Shown: positions 52,747-62,113, numbered from the stretch's first letter. The stretch is 64,000 bases of DNA from Plotosus lineatus (GCA_024760905.1 CM045746.1:13971466-14035465); one strand, 5' to 3'. Made by a program: numbers and translations. Notes: generated by a model from the sequence alone, not told the origin.

Positions 52747-52784
<38 letters not shown>
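52747..52784 (+). repeat. (GT)19 abutting the splice acceptor
   Basis: Nineteen uninterrupted GT units run directly into the AG (52785-52786) of the acceptor for the exon at 52787. They take the place of an ordinary polypyrimidine tract. Confidence 0.95.
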
Positions 52785-52786
<2 letters not shown>

Positions 52787-52985
52787 GTATGACATTAAAT
52801 GCTCTAGAAGACGGCTCAGGTATATCCATCCGTTCAGTGGTAAATGGAGGTACTATAAGTAAAGATGGCAGACTAAAAGTGGGAGATGGAATCCTTGCCA
52901 TCAATGGAGAACCCACCACCAACCTCACCAACGCACAGGCGAGAGCTCTGCTACGCAAACAGTCACTTACTGGACCTGAGCTCAG
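52787..52985 (+). CDS. mpdz: MPDZ-like exon, core of PDZ7
   Basis: Coding exon of 199 bp between an acceptor AG directly preceded by 19 GT repeats and the donor GTATGC. Its first two bases complete the glycine codon left open by the exon at 40309, giving the loop GLG-M-T. The peptide contains GISIRSVVNGG, DGRLKVGDGILAINGE and TNLTNAQARALLRK. These are the betaB-betaC region, the GD turn and the alphaB helix of a PDZ domain. The first residue of alphaB is Asn rather than the class I His, which also fits my recollection of MPDZ PDZ7. Two bases (AG) are left for the next exon and complete a serine codon with T at 58298. There is no stop and all motifs are intact. Confidence 0.85.
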
Positions 52986-53215
52986 GTATGCACATGTGAC
53001 ACACTACTATACAAGAAAAACGGATTGAAAACGTTGATTTACTGAAATTTGTACTAAGCCCAATTAAAAGAAACATTAATAATTTCATGAATATTCAAAT
53101 ATATTTCTGTGACTAAATTTTTATAAATTTCTGTGACACTTTATAAGGTGATGTTCCATTTGAATCAGAACAAAATAGATTTACCTTCTCCAGCAACACT
53201 AAGCTAGAGTTGATA

Positions 53216-53388
53216 AGAGCAGTGGTGGCTTAGTGGATAAGGCAATGGGTTGCTAATCAGAAAGTCAGCGGCTCAATCCCCACTATCACCACTGTTGGGT
53301 CCTTGAGCAAGGCCCTTAGCCCTCAATTGCTCAGTTGTACTGTATTAAAATAAAGATAATTTTAAGTTGCTCTGGATAGGAGCATCTT
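53216..53388 (+). mobile_element. SINE-4, truncated at 3' end
   Basis: GGTGGCTTAGTGGATAAGGC, TTGAGCAAGGCCCTTAGCCC, TTGCTCTGGATAGGAGCATC. It stops where the MITE starts. Confidence 0.8.
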
Positions 53389-53390
53389 AC

Positions 53391-53823
53391 CCTCACTTTC
53401 CGTGGTTAATGGGGACCTAGACCCCCCCCCCGATTGCCACAAAGTAGGATCGACCCCCCCCCGACTGACGTATATGTACATGTATATGTGTACATATATA
53501 ATATCAATAAATACACATTCAACGCTATAAATGCTTATAATAACAATTAAACATTCAAAAATAATACATAACATGTAAATAAAATATAAATATACACACA
53601 GACAGACGCGCACCTCATAAAAATATAAGTAGATTTATTGGGTTGTTTTTTTGGTTTTGTTTGTTTGGGGGGGGTTTTGCATAACTGGCCTTGTTTTGTT
53701 GCATTTTCCTTAACTTTTTAGCCAATTTTTCCTTAATTTCCCTATTTTTTATTTTTCTATGAATATTTTTGAAAAACCCGCGACGCACTGAAGCCGCAGA
53801 AACTAAAGCATGAGGGATCACTG
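53391..53823 (-). mobile_element. Tigger-like MITE (GATCCCTC family)
   Basis: CCCTCACTTTCCGTGGTTAA at the left (first bases lost at the SINE junction), TGCATAACTGGCCTTG in the interior and TGAGGGATCACTG-TA at the right. Same orientation as the copy at 13694. Confidence 0.8.
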
Positions 53824-53921
53824 TAGTTTCAGAAATGTCCACAGAATGTTTAAATATTTTTAGCAATCAAGAAATGTAAGATTTTTACTTATTGCCACAT
53901 TTTGCTTTGATTGGTCATAAC

Positions 53922-54168
53922 AACCCCCAGTGCAGCTGACTGGGTCATCAAAGGCCGACCATGTCTCTCACTGTCTGTGGTGGGAGGTTCATGTAAAAGA
54001 ACCATTGCTGACTTTCAACAAGAATATCTGCAAAGCCGTCAGCGTGTTTCCACCCGGCGATGACCTGGTGAGCTTTCCAGGGTGTCCTCTGCCCTCGCCG
54101 AGGGTCAGCTAGGATGGTCGCGATCCTCCCCGCAACCCTAATTAGGATTAAGCGGTTACAGAATGAAC
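53922..54168 (+). mobile_element. SINE-1 with tail T, head lost
   Basis: GTGCAGCTGACTGGGTCATC, AAGCCGTCAGCGTGTTTCCA, GGTGTCCTCTGCCCTCGCCG, CCTAATTAGGATTAAGCGG. Confidence 0.8.
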
Positions 54169-54169
54169 A

Positions 54170-55180
54170 GAAATTATCATAACAATTATGTATACTGCCT
54201 TCACCAGCTGCAGGTTGCAATGGAAAAGGTACTAAAATCCGAAGGAAGCATCCACAAGTCAGATAGTCCAAATTGACTGGCACAACATAATGACAACAAC
54301 TCATGTCCCACTAATGTGATTACATTTCCTTGTAGTCATGCCAGTGCTGTAATCCACCAGAAACTCCAACCCCCAGAATACACTGCATCCAATAAAACAT
54401 GATCACCGTGGATTACACCACCACACTCACTCACTGGCACATTCACGCTCAGCTGAATAATAACATGTATGCACATTTGTTCCCAACCATGCACATCCTT
54501 TATACACCTACCAAAACATTTCATAAAGAAATAACTAGTGTGCATTCACCAAAATTTTTAAGCTTTGTTGTTTTTGCTGGCTTGTTACCTTTGTTGTTTA
54601 GATTTAGAATTTGCACGTTTTATTCTGTTTACTGATCATCTGACTCTCTGCCTGTTCCTGTTTACAGTTTTTCTTCAAAATTTTTTGCTAATGTCTTTTA
54701 TAAATTGTACGTTCATCGATATCTGACTCATTCACCTGACAGAGTACGTTACCAGTGCAGGCAGCAAAAGAGGTTTGAACAGAAGAATCACCGTGACAGG
54801 CTAATGAAAGCTGTTCGGAAAGCAGCCGAATCTGGAGTGAGTTGGATGCTTTGTGAAAAATGTTCACAAATGTTCCCTCCACCTTCATTTTAAACAGATA
54901 CCTGAATGCAAACCCCAGTTTTCTCTTCTCCCATCACAATAAATGTTCAAAAGAAGTATCTTGGTGCAAAACCTTGTCACCCTTGTACTTCTCAATCTCT
55001 ATCAGCTGAATGTCTGGACCTCCCCTACCTCATCAAACACGGTGGAGCTCCCCAAACCCCAAGTCATTGTAAATAATTCCACTGTGTATCATGTCTTTCA
55101 AAAAGTTTTTAGTAATGCTAAATCTACTGACCTGCCCCAACGCGTAATCAATAACTGTGCTGTCGAGCTAAGCGCCACAC
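54170..55180. other. Intron sequence; unassigned ORF 54705-54893
   Basis: The ORF of 62 codons contains VRYQCRQQKRFEQKNHRDRL, MKAVRKAAESGVSWMLCEKC. Two CxxC-like cysteine pairs are not clearly spaced as a zinc finger. An acceptor-like CTGACAG precedes AGTACG at 54744 and a donor-like GGAG-TGAGTT follows, but no match to the MPDZ linker is apparent. No firm call. Confidence 0.25.
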
Positions 55181-55184
55181 TAAT

Positions 55185-55252
55185 ACATTTACATTTACAT
55201 CTAGAACATTTAGCAGATGCTCTTATCCAGAATGAAGTACAGAAGTGCTTTG
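55185..55252 (-). mobile_element. SINE-4 / L2-type tail fragment
   Basis: ATTTACATTTACATCTAGAA, CATTTAGCAGATGCTCTTAT, CCAGAATGAAGTACA. Confidence 0.65.
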
Positions 55253-55302
55253 AAGTCACTATCAGTGAATAATATTCAAATAATTTACAAATGTTGGGCT
55301 TT

Positions 55303-55857
55303 TTACACCTGAGCAATTGTAGCTCATCAGGCCGGTGCTTATCCCCGGTTTTTGTAGCGTGGAGCGACTAGGAGTTCAACTCCTCCTGGATGGGACGCTA
55401 GTCCATCGCAGGCTACCTTCCCAGTATATTTTTACTGGTACCCATTTATACTGCTGGTCAGAGAAGCTAGATTGAGATGGTTTGGACATGTACAGAGGAG
55501 AGATACTGAGTATATTAGTAGTAGGATGCTTAGGTTGGAACTACCAGGCAAAAGGCCGAGAGGAAGACCAAAGAGAAGATTTATGGATTAAGTGAAGGAG
55601 GACATGATGGTAGTTGGAGTAAGAGTAGAAGATATAGAGGATAGGGTGAGATGGAGGTGGATGGTTTACTGTGGCGACCCCTGAAGGGAAAAGCTGAAGG
55701 AAAAGAAGACCCATTTATACTGCTGGGTGAACAGAGGCACACTTGTGGTTAAGACCTTGCCCAGGGGTCTCAGCACGGTGGGGGTATAACTGGAATTTGA
55801 ACACACAACCTCCTGATCATGAGCACAGCACCCTAACCACTACACCATTGGCCCCAC
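55303..55857 (-). mobile_element. SINE-3 split by an RTE-A fragment
   Basis: Left part 55303-55457 (CATCAGGCCGGTGCTTATCC, GGAGTTCAACTCCTCCTGGA), right part 55709-55857 (GTGAACAGAGGCACACTTGT, ACTACACCATTGGCCCCACC). The 18-bp ACCCATTTATACTGCTGG is duplicated around the insert. Confidence 0.85.
55458..55708 (+). mobile_element. RTE-A, 3' fragment of 251 bp
   Basis: TCAGAGAAGCTAGATTGAGA, TGGTTTGGACATGTACAGAG, then AGAGGAAGACCAAAGAGAAG and GGCGACCCCTGAAGGGAAAA, ending GAAAAGAAG. It encodes the last residues of the RT ORF (RLRWFGHVQRRDTEYI, KRPRGRPKRRFMD, with a TAA). It is a strongly 5'-truncated insertion with a target duplication. Confidence 0.88.
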
Positions 55858-55987
55858 CAAATTTACAAATGTAATGATTTTAAAAAAGCCAAAAAAAGAG
55901 CGTAGCAAAGGGATTCTTTGCTGTTTTGTAGAGGCGCTTTTACAAAAGTTCAAAACTGATTTCAACTCGTACTCCTGAAGTAAGTCT

Positions 55988-56295
55988 AAGGGCTTTTTAC
56001 ACCCGAGCTAGTGGCTCATCATTCCAGTGCTTATCCCCGGTTTCCGTAGCGTGAAGCGACTAGGAGTACAACTCCTCCTGGATGGGACGTTAGTCCATCG
56101 CAGGTTACCTTCCCAGTATATCCCCAGTATATTCCCAGTATATACTGGTACCCATTTATACTGCTGGGTGAACAAAGGCACACTTGTGATTAAGACCTTG
56201 CCCAGTGGTCTTAGCACAGTGGGGGGGGTCTAACTGGGATTTGAACACACAACCTTCTGATAATGAGCACAGCACTATGCCACCGGCCAATCATA
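55988..56295 (-). mobile_element. SINE-3
   Basis: GGCTTTTTACACCCGAGCTA, TTCCGTAGCGTGAAGCGACT, GTACAACTCCTCCTGGATGG, GTGAACAAAGGCACACTTGT; ends CACTATGCCACCGGCC. A small duplication (TATCCCCAGTATATTCCCAG) occurs at 56119-56143. Confidence 0.82.
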
Positions 56296-56387
56296 CTCCT
56301 GAAGTAAATGGTCTTATTTTATAAGACTAATTTGTTATGGATGTGTTAAATATGAAATATAATGTTTCAGAAAGCAACGTTTACATT

Positions 56388-56716
56388 TATTCATTCATTT
56401 TCTGAATCGCTTAATCCTAATCAGGGTTACAGGGAGACTGGTGCCCATCTCAGCAAACTCTGAGTGAAGGCAGAGTACACCCTGGACAGCTCACAAGGCC
56501 ATAACAGGGCAGAAACAAACTGACATCTACTCTTGATGAAAGTCAGCAATGGTTCTTTTACAGCCTCGCACCAGACACAGTGAGAGACATGGCTGGCCTT
56601 TGATGACCCAGTTAGCTTTACTGGGGGACAGTGACAATCGGTTCGGAGTGGGGCTTGAACCCCCAACCTTAGGATCAGTGATCCAGCACCTTTACCACCA
56701 GGCCACCACCACTGCC
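56388..56716 (-). mobile_element. SINE-1 with tail T
   Basis: The plus strand runs TTCATTCATTTTCTGAATCG, CTTAATCCTAATCAGGGTTA (tail T complement), AAAGTCAGCAATGGTTCTTT, GGCTGGCCTTTGATGACCCA, CAGGCCACCACCACTGCC. Confidence 0.85.
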
Positions 56717-56735
56717 TTTGTTTGCATTAAAAAAA

Positions 56736-56769
<34 letters not shown>

Positions 56770-57159
56770 GTGCTAATTTGCTCTCATCTACTGTCTTTAG
56801 ACAAAATGCTGCATAATTTATGTCGCTGCATTAAATCTCAGTGGTAGTTCTATGTCAGAGCTTGTCATTAATTATGGCTAAACTGAACCCCTTAGCTGAC
56901 CTCTTGATGTAATGCCTAAGTACCCAGCCTTGGTCCTGGAGCATCCTGTGTGCTCAGTTTTCCCTGTTCTATCACATATTCCGACTCAGGCGCTGTTACT
57001 ATGCTGGGGCAAATTGATTATTTTATATCTGCAGTTATTGATTGACTGCATTATCAGAAGCAGTGTTTTCTATAAATAAAAGAAATGCTGTATTGTTTTT
57101 TAAAAAATGCAATTTTTATGTGTTTATGCGGTGATCATTTATTAAATTCCAAATTAACA

Positions 57160-57319
57160 AAATTAATGATCCAACCCAGGTGGCATTCTTGCCTAAAAAG
57201 CTGTGTGGAGCTTTTGCATGTTCTCCCGGTGCGTTCTTGGGTTTCTTCTGGGTACTCGGGTTTCCTTCCACAGTCCAAAAACATGCACAGTTGGGTAATT
57301 CGCTGTTTCAAATCACTCC

Positions 57320-57354
<35 letters not shown>

Positions 57355-57455
57355 GGCCCTGCAATGGTCTGGCGAGCTGTTCAGGGTGTACCCTGCCCTT
57401 GCCCAGAGTCGGCTGAGATGGGGACCAGCCTTCATGCAATCCTATTTAGGAGTGA
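57160..57455 (+). mobile_element. SINE-2 with internal TG expansion
   Basis: TTTTGCATGTTCTCCCGGTG, TTCCTTCCACAGTCCAAAAA, (TG)n at 57318-57352, then GGTCTGGCGAGCTGTTCAGG, AGAGTCGGCTGAGATGGGGA. The head is eroded. Confidence 0.7.
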
Positions 57456-57607
57456 ATGACATGTTAATAAGGGAAACACACCTCTAATTGTTTGGATCTT
57501 CTGAGTTAGGAAACACTAACAGAACTCCTGCGTATTGTCTAGAGATTGTGGTCAAAGGTAAAGGTGAGCAAAATTGGCTGTGCTCTCTAGGTGGGAGAGC
57601 CTACATA

Positions 57608-57610
<3 letters not shown>

Positions 57611-57671
<61 letters not shown>
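57611..57671. repeat. CT microsatellite
   Basis: About 30 CT units. Confidence 0.95.
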
Positions 57672-57673
<2 letters not shown>

Positions 57674-57954
57674 TTCTCTCATCTATTACTCTCAGTTATT
57701 CTTCAACATCATAGGCATATGTGAGGTCACGTATGCAGAAGAGGGCGGATAGCATATAGCAGTAGATAGTAGATAATAGTTTAAATAGATGCAGTTTCTT
57801 TCTTCTTTATTTATTAATTATAAAGAACTGGCTAGTGGACGAGAATTGGCTAAGTCTAATTTATGAGTAATTTATGGAAACCACGTCGATCATGCCTTAG
57901 ATTTTATTGCTAGATTACTTGCTTTTGCTTGTCTGTCACTTGATTATTTCATTC

Positions 57955-58268
57955 ACAGCAGTAAGGCCTGGGCTTGATTCCCAGCTCGGGCGTTTCTGTG
58001 TGGAGTTTGCATGTTCTCCCCGTGCTTGTCTGGGTACTCCAGTTTCCTCCGACTTTCCAAAAAACGTGCACGGTAGGCTAATTGGCTGCTCTATATCGCC
58101 CCTAGGTGTGAGTATGAATACTGTAGTTGTATGAGTGTTGGTAATCCGATGCCCAAGGCGAGCTGTCCAGGGTGTACCCCACCCTCGCCCAGAGTCATCT
58201 GAGATGGGCGCCTGCCTCACTAATTAGGATTACGCGGCTTAAAAAAAAAGATTGAACAATGAATGAAT
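57955..58268 (+). mobile_element. SINE-2 with tail T
   Basis: GCAGTAAGGCCTGGGCTTGA, TTTGCATGTTCTCCCCGTGC, AGGCGAGCTGTCCAGGGTGT, CTAATTAGGATTACGCGG, AATGAATGAATG. It ends 30 bp before the exon at 58298, so its 3' end lies at the branch-point/acceptor region. Confidence 0.8.
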
Positions 58269-58297
58269 GATTGTATATTTTTTATATATATTGGCAG

Positions 58298-58516
58298 TGT
58301 GACTTATGTACCTGCTGCATTTCTTGACATGCACCGAGCCATCAAGTCAAAACAAGATATCAAGACAAGCCAAGCTACTGTCATCTCAGCAAAACAGAAG
58401 CTAAACGAAGACCTCACCACTGTCATCCAATCAAAACTGAAAATGAAAATGGACCAAACTCCTGTGGCTCAATCCTTGTATGGAAATAAAACTCGTGACG
58501 CAGACGTTACAAGGTT
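58298..58516 (+). CDS. mpdz: MPDZ-like exon, end of PDZ7 and linker
   Basis: Coding exon of 219 bp following the acceptor TTGGCAG and ending at the strong donor GTAAGT. The first base completes the serine codon. Translation continues VTYVPA, the last strand of PDZ7, where MPDZ also has TYVPA. It then enters a non-globular linker rich in Lys, Gln and Thr (for example KQDIKTSQATVISAK and QSKLKMKMDQTP). The exon leaves two bases (TT), which pair with G at 58611 to give Leu. The next intron is only 94 bp. The position of the TYVPA motif directly after the PDZ7 exon is the strongest support. The linker is not conserved enough for a sequence-based call. Confidence 0.75.
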
Positions 58517-58610
58517 GTAAGTATAAAGTAAAATTTGGATTTTACAAACTTAGTATTTTAAACATGTACGCATTTTCATATAATGTATTAACGATAAATC
58601 GAAATTACAG

Positions 58611-58868
58611 GGGATATATTCCCGAAAAAAACAAAGTAGAAGGAGGAAGAGGGATTGAAAGATCCTGTAAAGAAAAAGAGAAAAAACAATCAGACAACAC
58701 AGCACTATTAAGATGTAAACAGCAAGAGAGAAAAAACGGACAGGAACGGAAGGCCAAAGATAGAACGTTTTCATTGCAAATAAAGGAATGGAGAAAAGAA
58801 GAGCCGGAAAGAGAGACGACAGATAAGAGGCAAAGATGTGATCGTGATTCATGGAAACATCCCAGGAA
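58611..58868 (+). CDS. mpdz: MPDZ-like exon, charged inter-PDZ linker
   Basis: Coding exon of 258 bp, acceptor AAATTACAG, donor GTAAAA (weak). It is open in the frame dictated by the previous exon. It encodes about 86 residues that are strikingly charged, with runs such as KEKEKKQ, QQERKNGQERKAKDR and EWRKEEPERE, and ends DSWKHPR. The terminal codon AA-G is completed by G at 58956. The last residues match the start of PDZ8 in MPDZ, where a Trp-x-x-Pro-Arg motif precedes the first beta strand. The body has no recognisable domain and is probably disordered. The next intron is 87 bp. Confidence 0.65.
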
Positions 58869-58955
58869 GTAAAATACATACAGATACTAATAATTATAAT
58901 TCCACTGAGTTTAGTGATGTACCAAGAGCTGTGGGTGTATTTACATGTTTCACAG

Positions 58956-59133
58956 GGTGACACTGATTAGGACAAATGGAGAAAGTCTTGGCATCAGTGT
59001 AATCGGAGGTCGAGGAATGGGCCGTCGACTCAGTAATGGAGAAATGAGGCGCGGGATCTTTATAAAGCACATCACTGAACACAGTCCAGCAGCCAGAGAC
59101 AACACACTGACACCCGGAGATCAAATACTACAG
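58956..59133 (+). CDS. mpdz: MPDZ-like exon, first part of PDZ8
   Basis: Coding exon of 178 bp between acceptor TTTCACAG and donor GTGAGT. It reads VTLIRTNGESLGISVIGG, then GRGMGRRLSNGEMRRGIFIKH and TPGDQILQ. SLGI is the carboxylate-binding loop and IFIKHI is strand betaC. The stretch GRGMG..RLSNGE..RGIFIKH is characteristic of PDZ8 in MPDZ; as I recall it, PATJ differs here, so this exon is the main reason for choosing mpdz. The exon ends in phase 0. Immediately after the donor GT comes a TG-rich tract of about 100 bp. Confidence 0.88.
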
Positions 59134-59200
59134 GTGAGTGTGTGTGAGTGTGTGTGAGTGTGTGTGTGTGAGTGTGTGTGTGCGTGTGTGTGCGTGTGTG

Positions 59201-59237
<37 letters not shown>
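59134..59237 (+). repeat. TG-rich tract starting at a splice donor
   Basis: Begins with the donor GTGAGTG itself and continues as (GTGTGTGAGTGT)n and then pure TG for about 100 bp. Confidence 0.93.
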
Positions 59238-59239
<2 letters not shown>

Positions 59240-59631
59240 CGTAATTCAGGTACATGAGCTCCCTCTAATGGTCCTATGAAGCAGTGAAAATATTCAGTGT
59301 CTTCAATACTGTAGTAGATTAGAGGTTGTTTGCATCCTTCTTCGTTCTTCTTTTGTAATAAAATACAGAAATATGTCATTCCATTAATTTGTTTCATGAA
59401 CATGATTGACTGAAATCTGGAAAATAGTACTTCACTTATTCCTTATTCGGAGTGGAGAAGACTCTGATGTTCTAACAGGGGTGTGTACACTTTTATATCG
59501 ACTGCATATCACCAGTGATTCACAGCAATTTCCACTTCAATTCCACTGATTTTTATTTTTCATGCAACAGTTGACATTAAATATCTCTTTCATCATTCAA
59601 ATTAAAATTAAACTGCATAAATTAGAAAGGC

Positions 59632-59878
59632 AGGGTGGCACGGTGAAAGTATTTTGATTCCCAAACACAGCGCATTGCTGTGTGGAGCTCGCGTGCTCTT
59701 GCTATGCTGGTGTGGGTTTCCTTCAGATATTCCAGTTTCTTCTCATGGTCCAAAACATGCACATAGCAGTGAATGTGAGTGTGAATGGTTGTGTGTTGGC
59801 CCTGTGTTCAGGATCGGCTGAGATAAGCTTCTGCCCTAATGGACCGAAGTGGTTTGGCAAATTAATGAATGAATGAGT
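59632..59878 (+). mobile_element. SINE-2, diverged
   Basis: GGCAGGGTGGCACGGTGAAA, TGGGTTTCCTTCAGATATTC, TTGGCCCTGTGTTCAGGATC, then ATGAATGAATGAG. Confidence 0.55.
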
Positions 59879-59934
59879 GAACTGGTATTACTGGTGTACA
59901 GTAATCTGTATTCTGGTTGAATCTTCCCAGTTTA

Positions 59935-60195
59935 AAAAATTCATTTGTTTTACTATCATCGCAGGAGGACTGGAGTCTAACTTAGCCACTTCTATTTGAA
60001 AGTGGAGTACACTCTGAACAACACACACCCAACTATTTAAACTCATATTTACGCCTGTGGGTAATTTGGAACAGCCAGGTAGACTACTGTGCATGTCATG
60101 AGACTGCAGGAGGAAACTGGAATACCCTGAGGACACTCACACAAGCACTGGGAGAACACACGAATGCCACACAGAAATACCCTCAACATCGAACT
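59935..60195 (-). mobile_element. SINE-2, diverged
   Basis: ACTACTGTGCATGTCATGAG, ACTGCAGGAGGAAACTGGAA, CACAAGCACTGGGAGAACAC, CGAATGCCACACAGAAATAC. Confidence 0.6.
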
Positions 60196-60198
60196 TTA

Positions 60199-60199
<1 letters not shown>

Positions 60200-60245
<46 letters not shown>
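60200..60245. repeat. CA microsatellite
   Basis: About 22 CA units. The following GGTATACCTCAGCTTAAGTC resembles a Tigger inverted repeat end, but no partner was found. Confidence 0.93.
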
Positions 60246-60248
<3 letters not shown>

Positions 60249-60284
60249 ATACCTCAGCTTAAGTCGTTTCGAGTTAAGTCGTTC

Positions 60285-60560
60285 GTGGCAGTGGTGGCCT
60301 GGTGGTGGAGGTGCTGGATCACTAAGGTTCAGGGTTCAAGCCCCACTGTCCACGGGTTGTCACTATCCCCTAGTGCAGCTAACTGGGTTATCAAAAGGCC
60401 AGCCATGTCTCTCACTGTCTATGGTGTGAGGCTGTAAAAGAACCATTGCTGACTTTCGTCAAGAGTAGGCTGCATAGCCGTCAGCGTGTTTTTGCCCTGT
60501 GACGGCCGGTGAGCTGTCCTGGAGGGATTGTGCCCTCACTAAGAGGGCCAGTGATGCCAG
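60285..60560 (+). mobile_element. SINE-1, tail degraded
   Basis: GGCAGTGGTGGCCTGGTGGT head, GTGCAGCTAACTGGGTTATC, AGCCGTCAGCGTGTTTTTGC; tail T eroded (GACGGCCGGTGAGCTGTCCT). Confidence 0.8.
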
Positions 60561-60657
60561 AAGCATGTCAACACACCAGTAACCAGAGTGAAGTCGGTCT
60601 CAATTATATGTTCAGAAACATAAAAAATAAATAAAATAGATTCTTATTAACCATATG

Positions 60658-61003
60658 GGGGCGGCATGGTGGCGTAGTGGTTAGCACGTCCGCCTCACAG
60701 CAAGAAGGCCTGGGTTTGATTTCTGGCCTGGGCATTTCTGTGTGGCGTTTGCATGTTCTCCCCATGCTTGCGTGGGTTTCCTCCGGGTGCTCCGGTTTCC
60801 TCCCACAAGCCAAAGACATGCACAGTAGGTTAAATTGGCCGTTCTAAATTGCCCGTAGGTTCGTATTGTGCAGAAGGCAATGGCAAACCTCTGCACTAAT
60901 CCTGCCAAGAAAAACCTCCATGAAGATGATAACCGGGGCGTTATCCTTCATGGCAAGTCGCCAATGCTCGTCCTATGACTCAGGCACTAGATAGATAGAT
61001 TAA
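60658..61003 (+). mobile_element. SINE-2 with third tail type and (GATA)n
   Basis: Head GCGGCATGGTGGCGTAGTGG, TTAGCACGTCCGCCTCACAG, body TTTGCATGTTCTCCCCATGC, then a different 3' module: GCAGAAGGCAATGGCAAACC, TCTGCACTAATCCTGCCAAG, CAAGTCGCCAATGCTCGTCC, TAGATAGATAGAT. Confidence 0.82.
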
Positions 61004-61116
61004 CCATATATTATGGAAAATTGCATTCATGAATAAAGTACAGAACTAGGAATGGTTATTTTCGGTTTAGCCTATACAAGTAAATTTGGCATGGCCTAGC
61101 CTAGGTTAGCCTAGAG

Positions 61117-62025
61117 CAGTACTTTCTCACTTATTTTCTGTGGCACCTCCCCTAAGCAAAAAAAAAACATTTCACGCCACCCCACCGCCCCGCGAGTGAC
61201 TATAAATACTATTATTTGTCTTTAAAATTGTTATTAGTCCACCTCTGCATAACACTGTATCTTTATTAACAATAAAAACAAATAAAGAAAGACTTCATTA
61301 ACAGTGTTTTTAATCTGTAACAGAAAAGATTTCAAGTGCACCAATGTGCCTGAAATTAAAAAACATCCTTATTTAAACTCATTCAACTTATTTATGTCTT
61401 AATATCTCCGTCTCTGTCTTCCTTTCTCTTTGTTCCTGTTAGAAATTTTTCCATGTTGTTTCTTGAAGGGTTATTTACTGCACTTCATATCGTTTGCTCG
61501 TGCGAAAAAACGCTACACTATAGCGCAACAATGAGAGCGCCACTGCCAACCAGTGGAGTGGAGGTGCAATTACACTTAATTCTCGTACACTATTCAAGAA
61601 AATATATGGGGCTGGTGGCGTAGTGGTTAGGGTGCTGCGCTCATGATCGGGAGGTTGTGAGTTCGAATCCCAGCTGAGACCCTCACTGTGCTAAGTCCCC
61701 TAGGTAAGGTCTCAACCACAAGTGTGCCTCTGTTCACCCAGAAGTATAAATGGGTACCAGTAAAGATATACTGGGAAGGTAACCTGCGATGGCCTAGCGT
61801 CCCATCCAGGAGAAGTTGAACTTCTGGTCGCTTCACGCTATGGAAACCGGAGATAAGCACCGGCCTGATGAGCCACGAGGCTTGGGTGTAAAAACCCAAC
61901 AACCTTACCTCGAGAAAAGCATGTTCCCCAGGGTCAAACGCGCTCCCCCCAACATCACACCACGCCCCCCTGGCATCATACCACGCCTCCCAAGGGGGAC
62001 GCGCCCCACTATTTGAGAAGCACTT
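61117..62025. mobile_element. hAT-like non-autonomous element, carries a SINE-3
   Basis: Flanked by the 8-bp duplication GCCTAGAG (61109-61116, 62026-62033). The left end CAGTACTTTCTCACTTATTT pairs loosely with the right end complement AAGTGCTTCTCAAATAGTGG. SINE-3 at 61613-61910 is inserted at AGAAAA. It has no transposase. Confidence 0.75.
61613..61910 (+). mobile_element. SINE-3, complete
   Basis: GGGGCTGGTGGCGTAGTGGT head, GAGTTCGAATCCC B box, GCCTCTGTTCACCCAGAAGT, CTGCGATGGCCTAGCGTCCC, CGGCCTGATGAGCCACGAGG. Confidence 0.88.
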
Positions 62026-62113
62026 GCCTAGAGACAAACTTTCTCGTCAAAAACAGTCAAAGTTTTTCGACTGAAATCGTCTCTCCTGGAACCAATTAAT
62101 GACGTTGGGTGAG

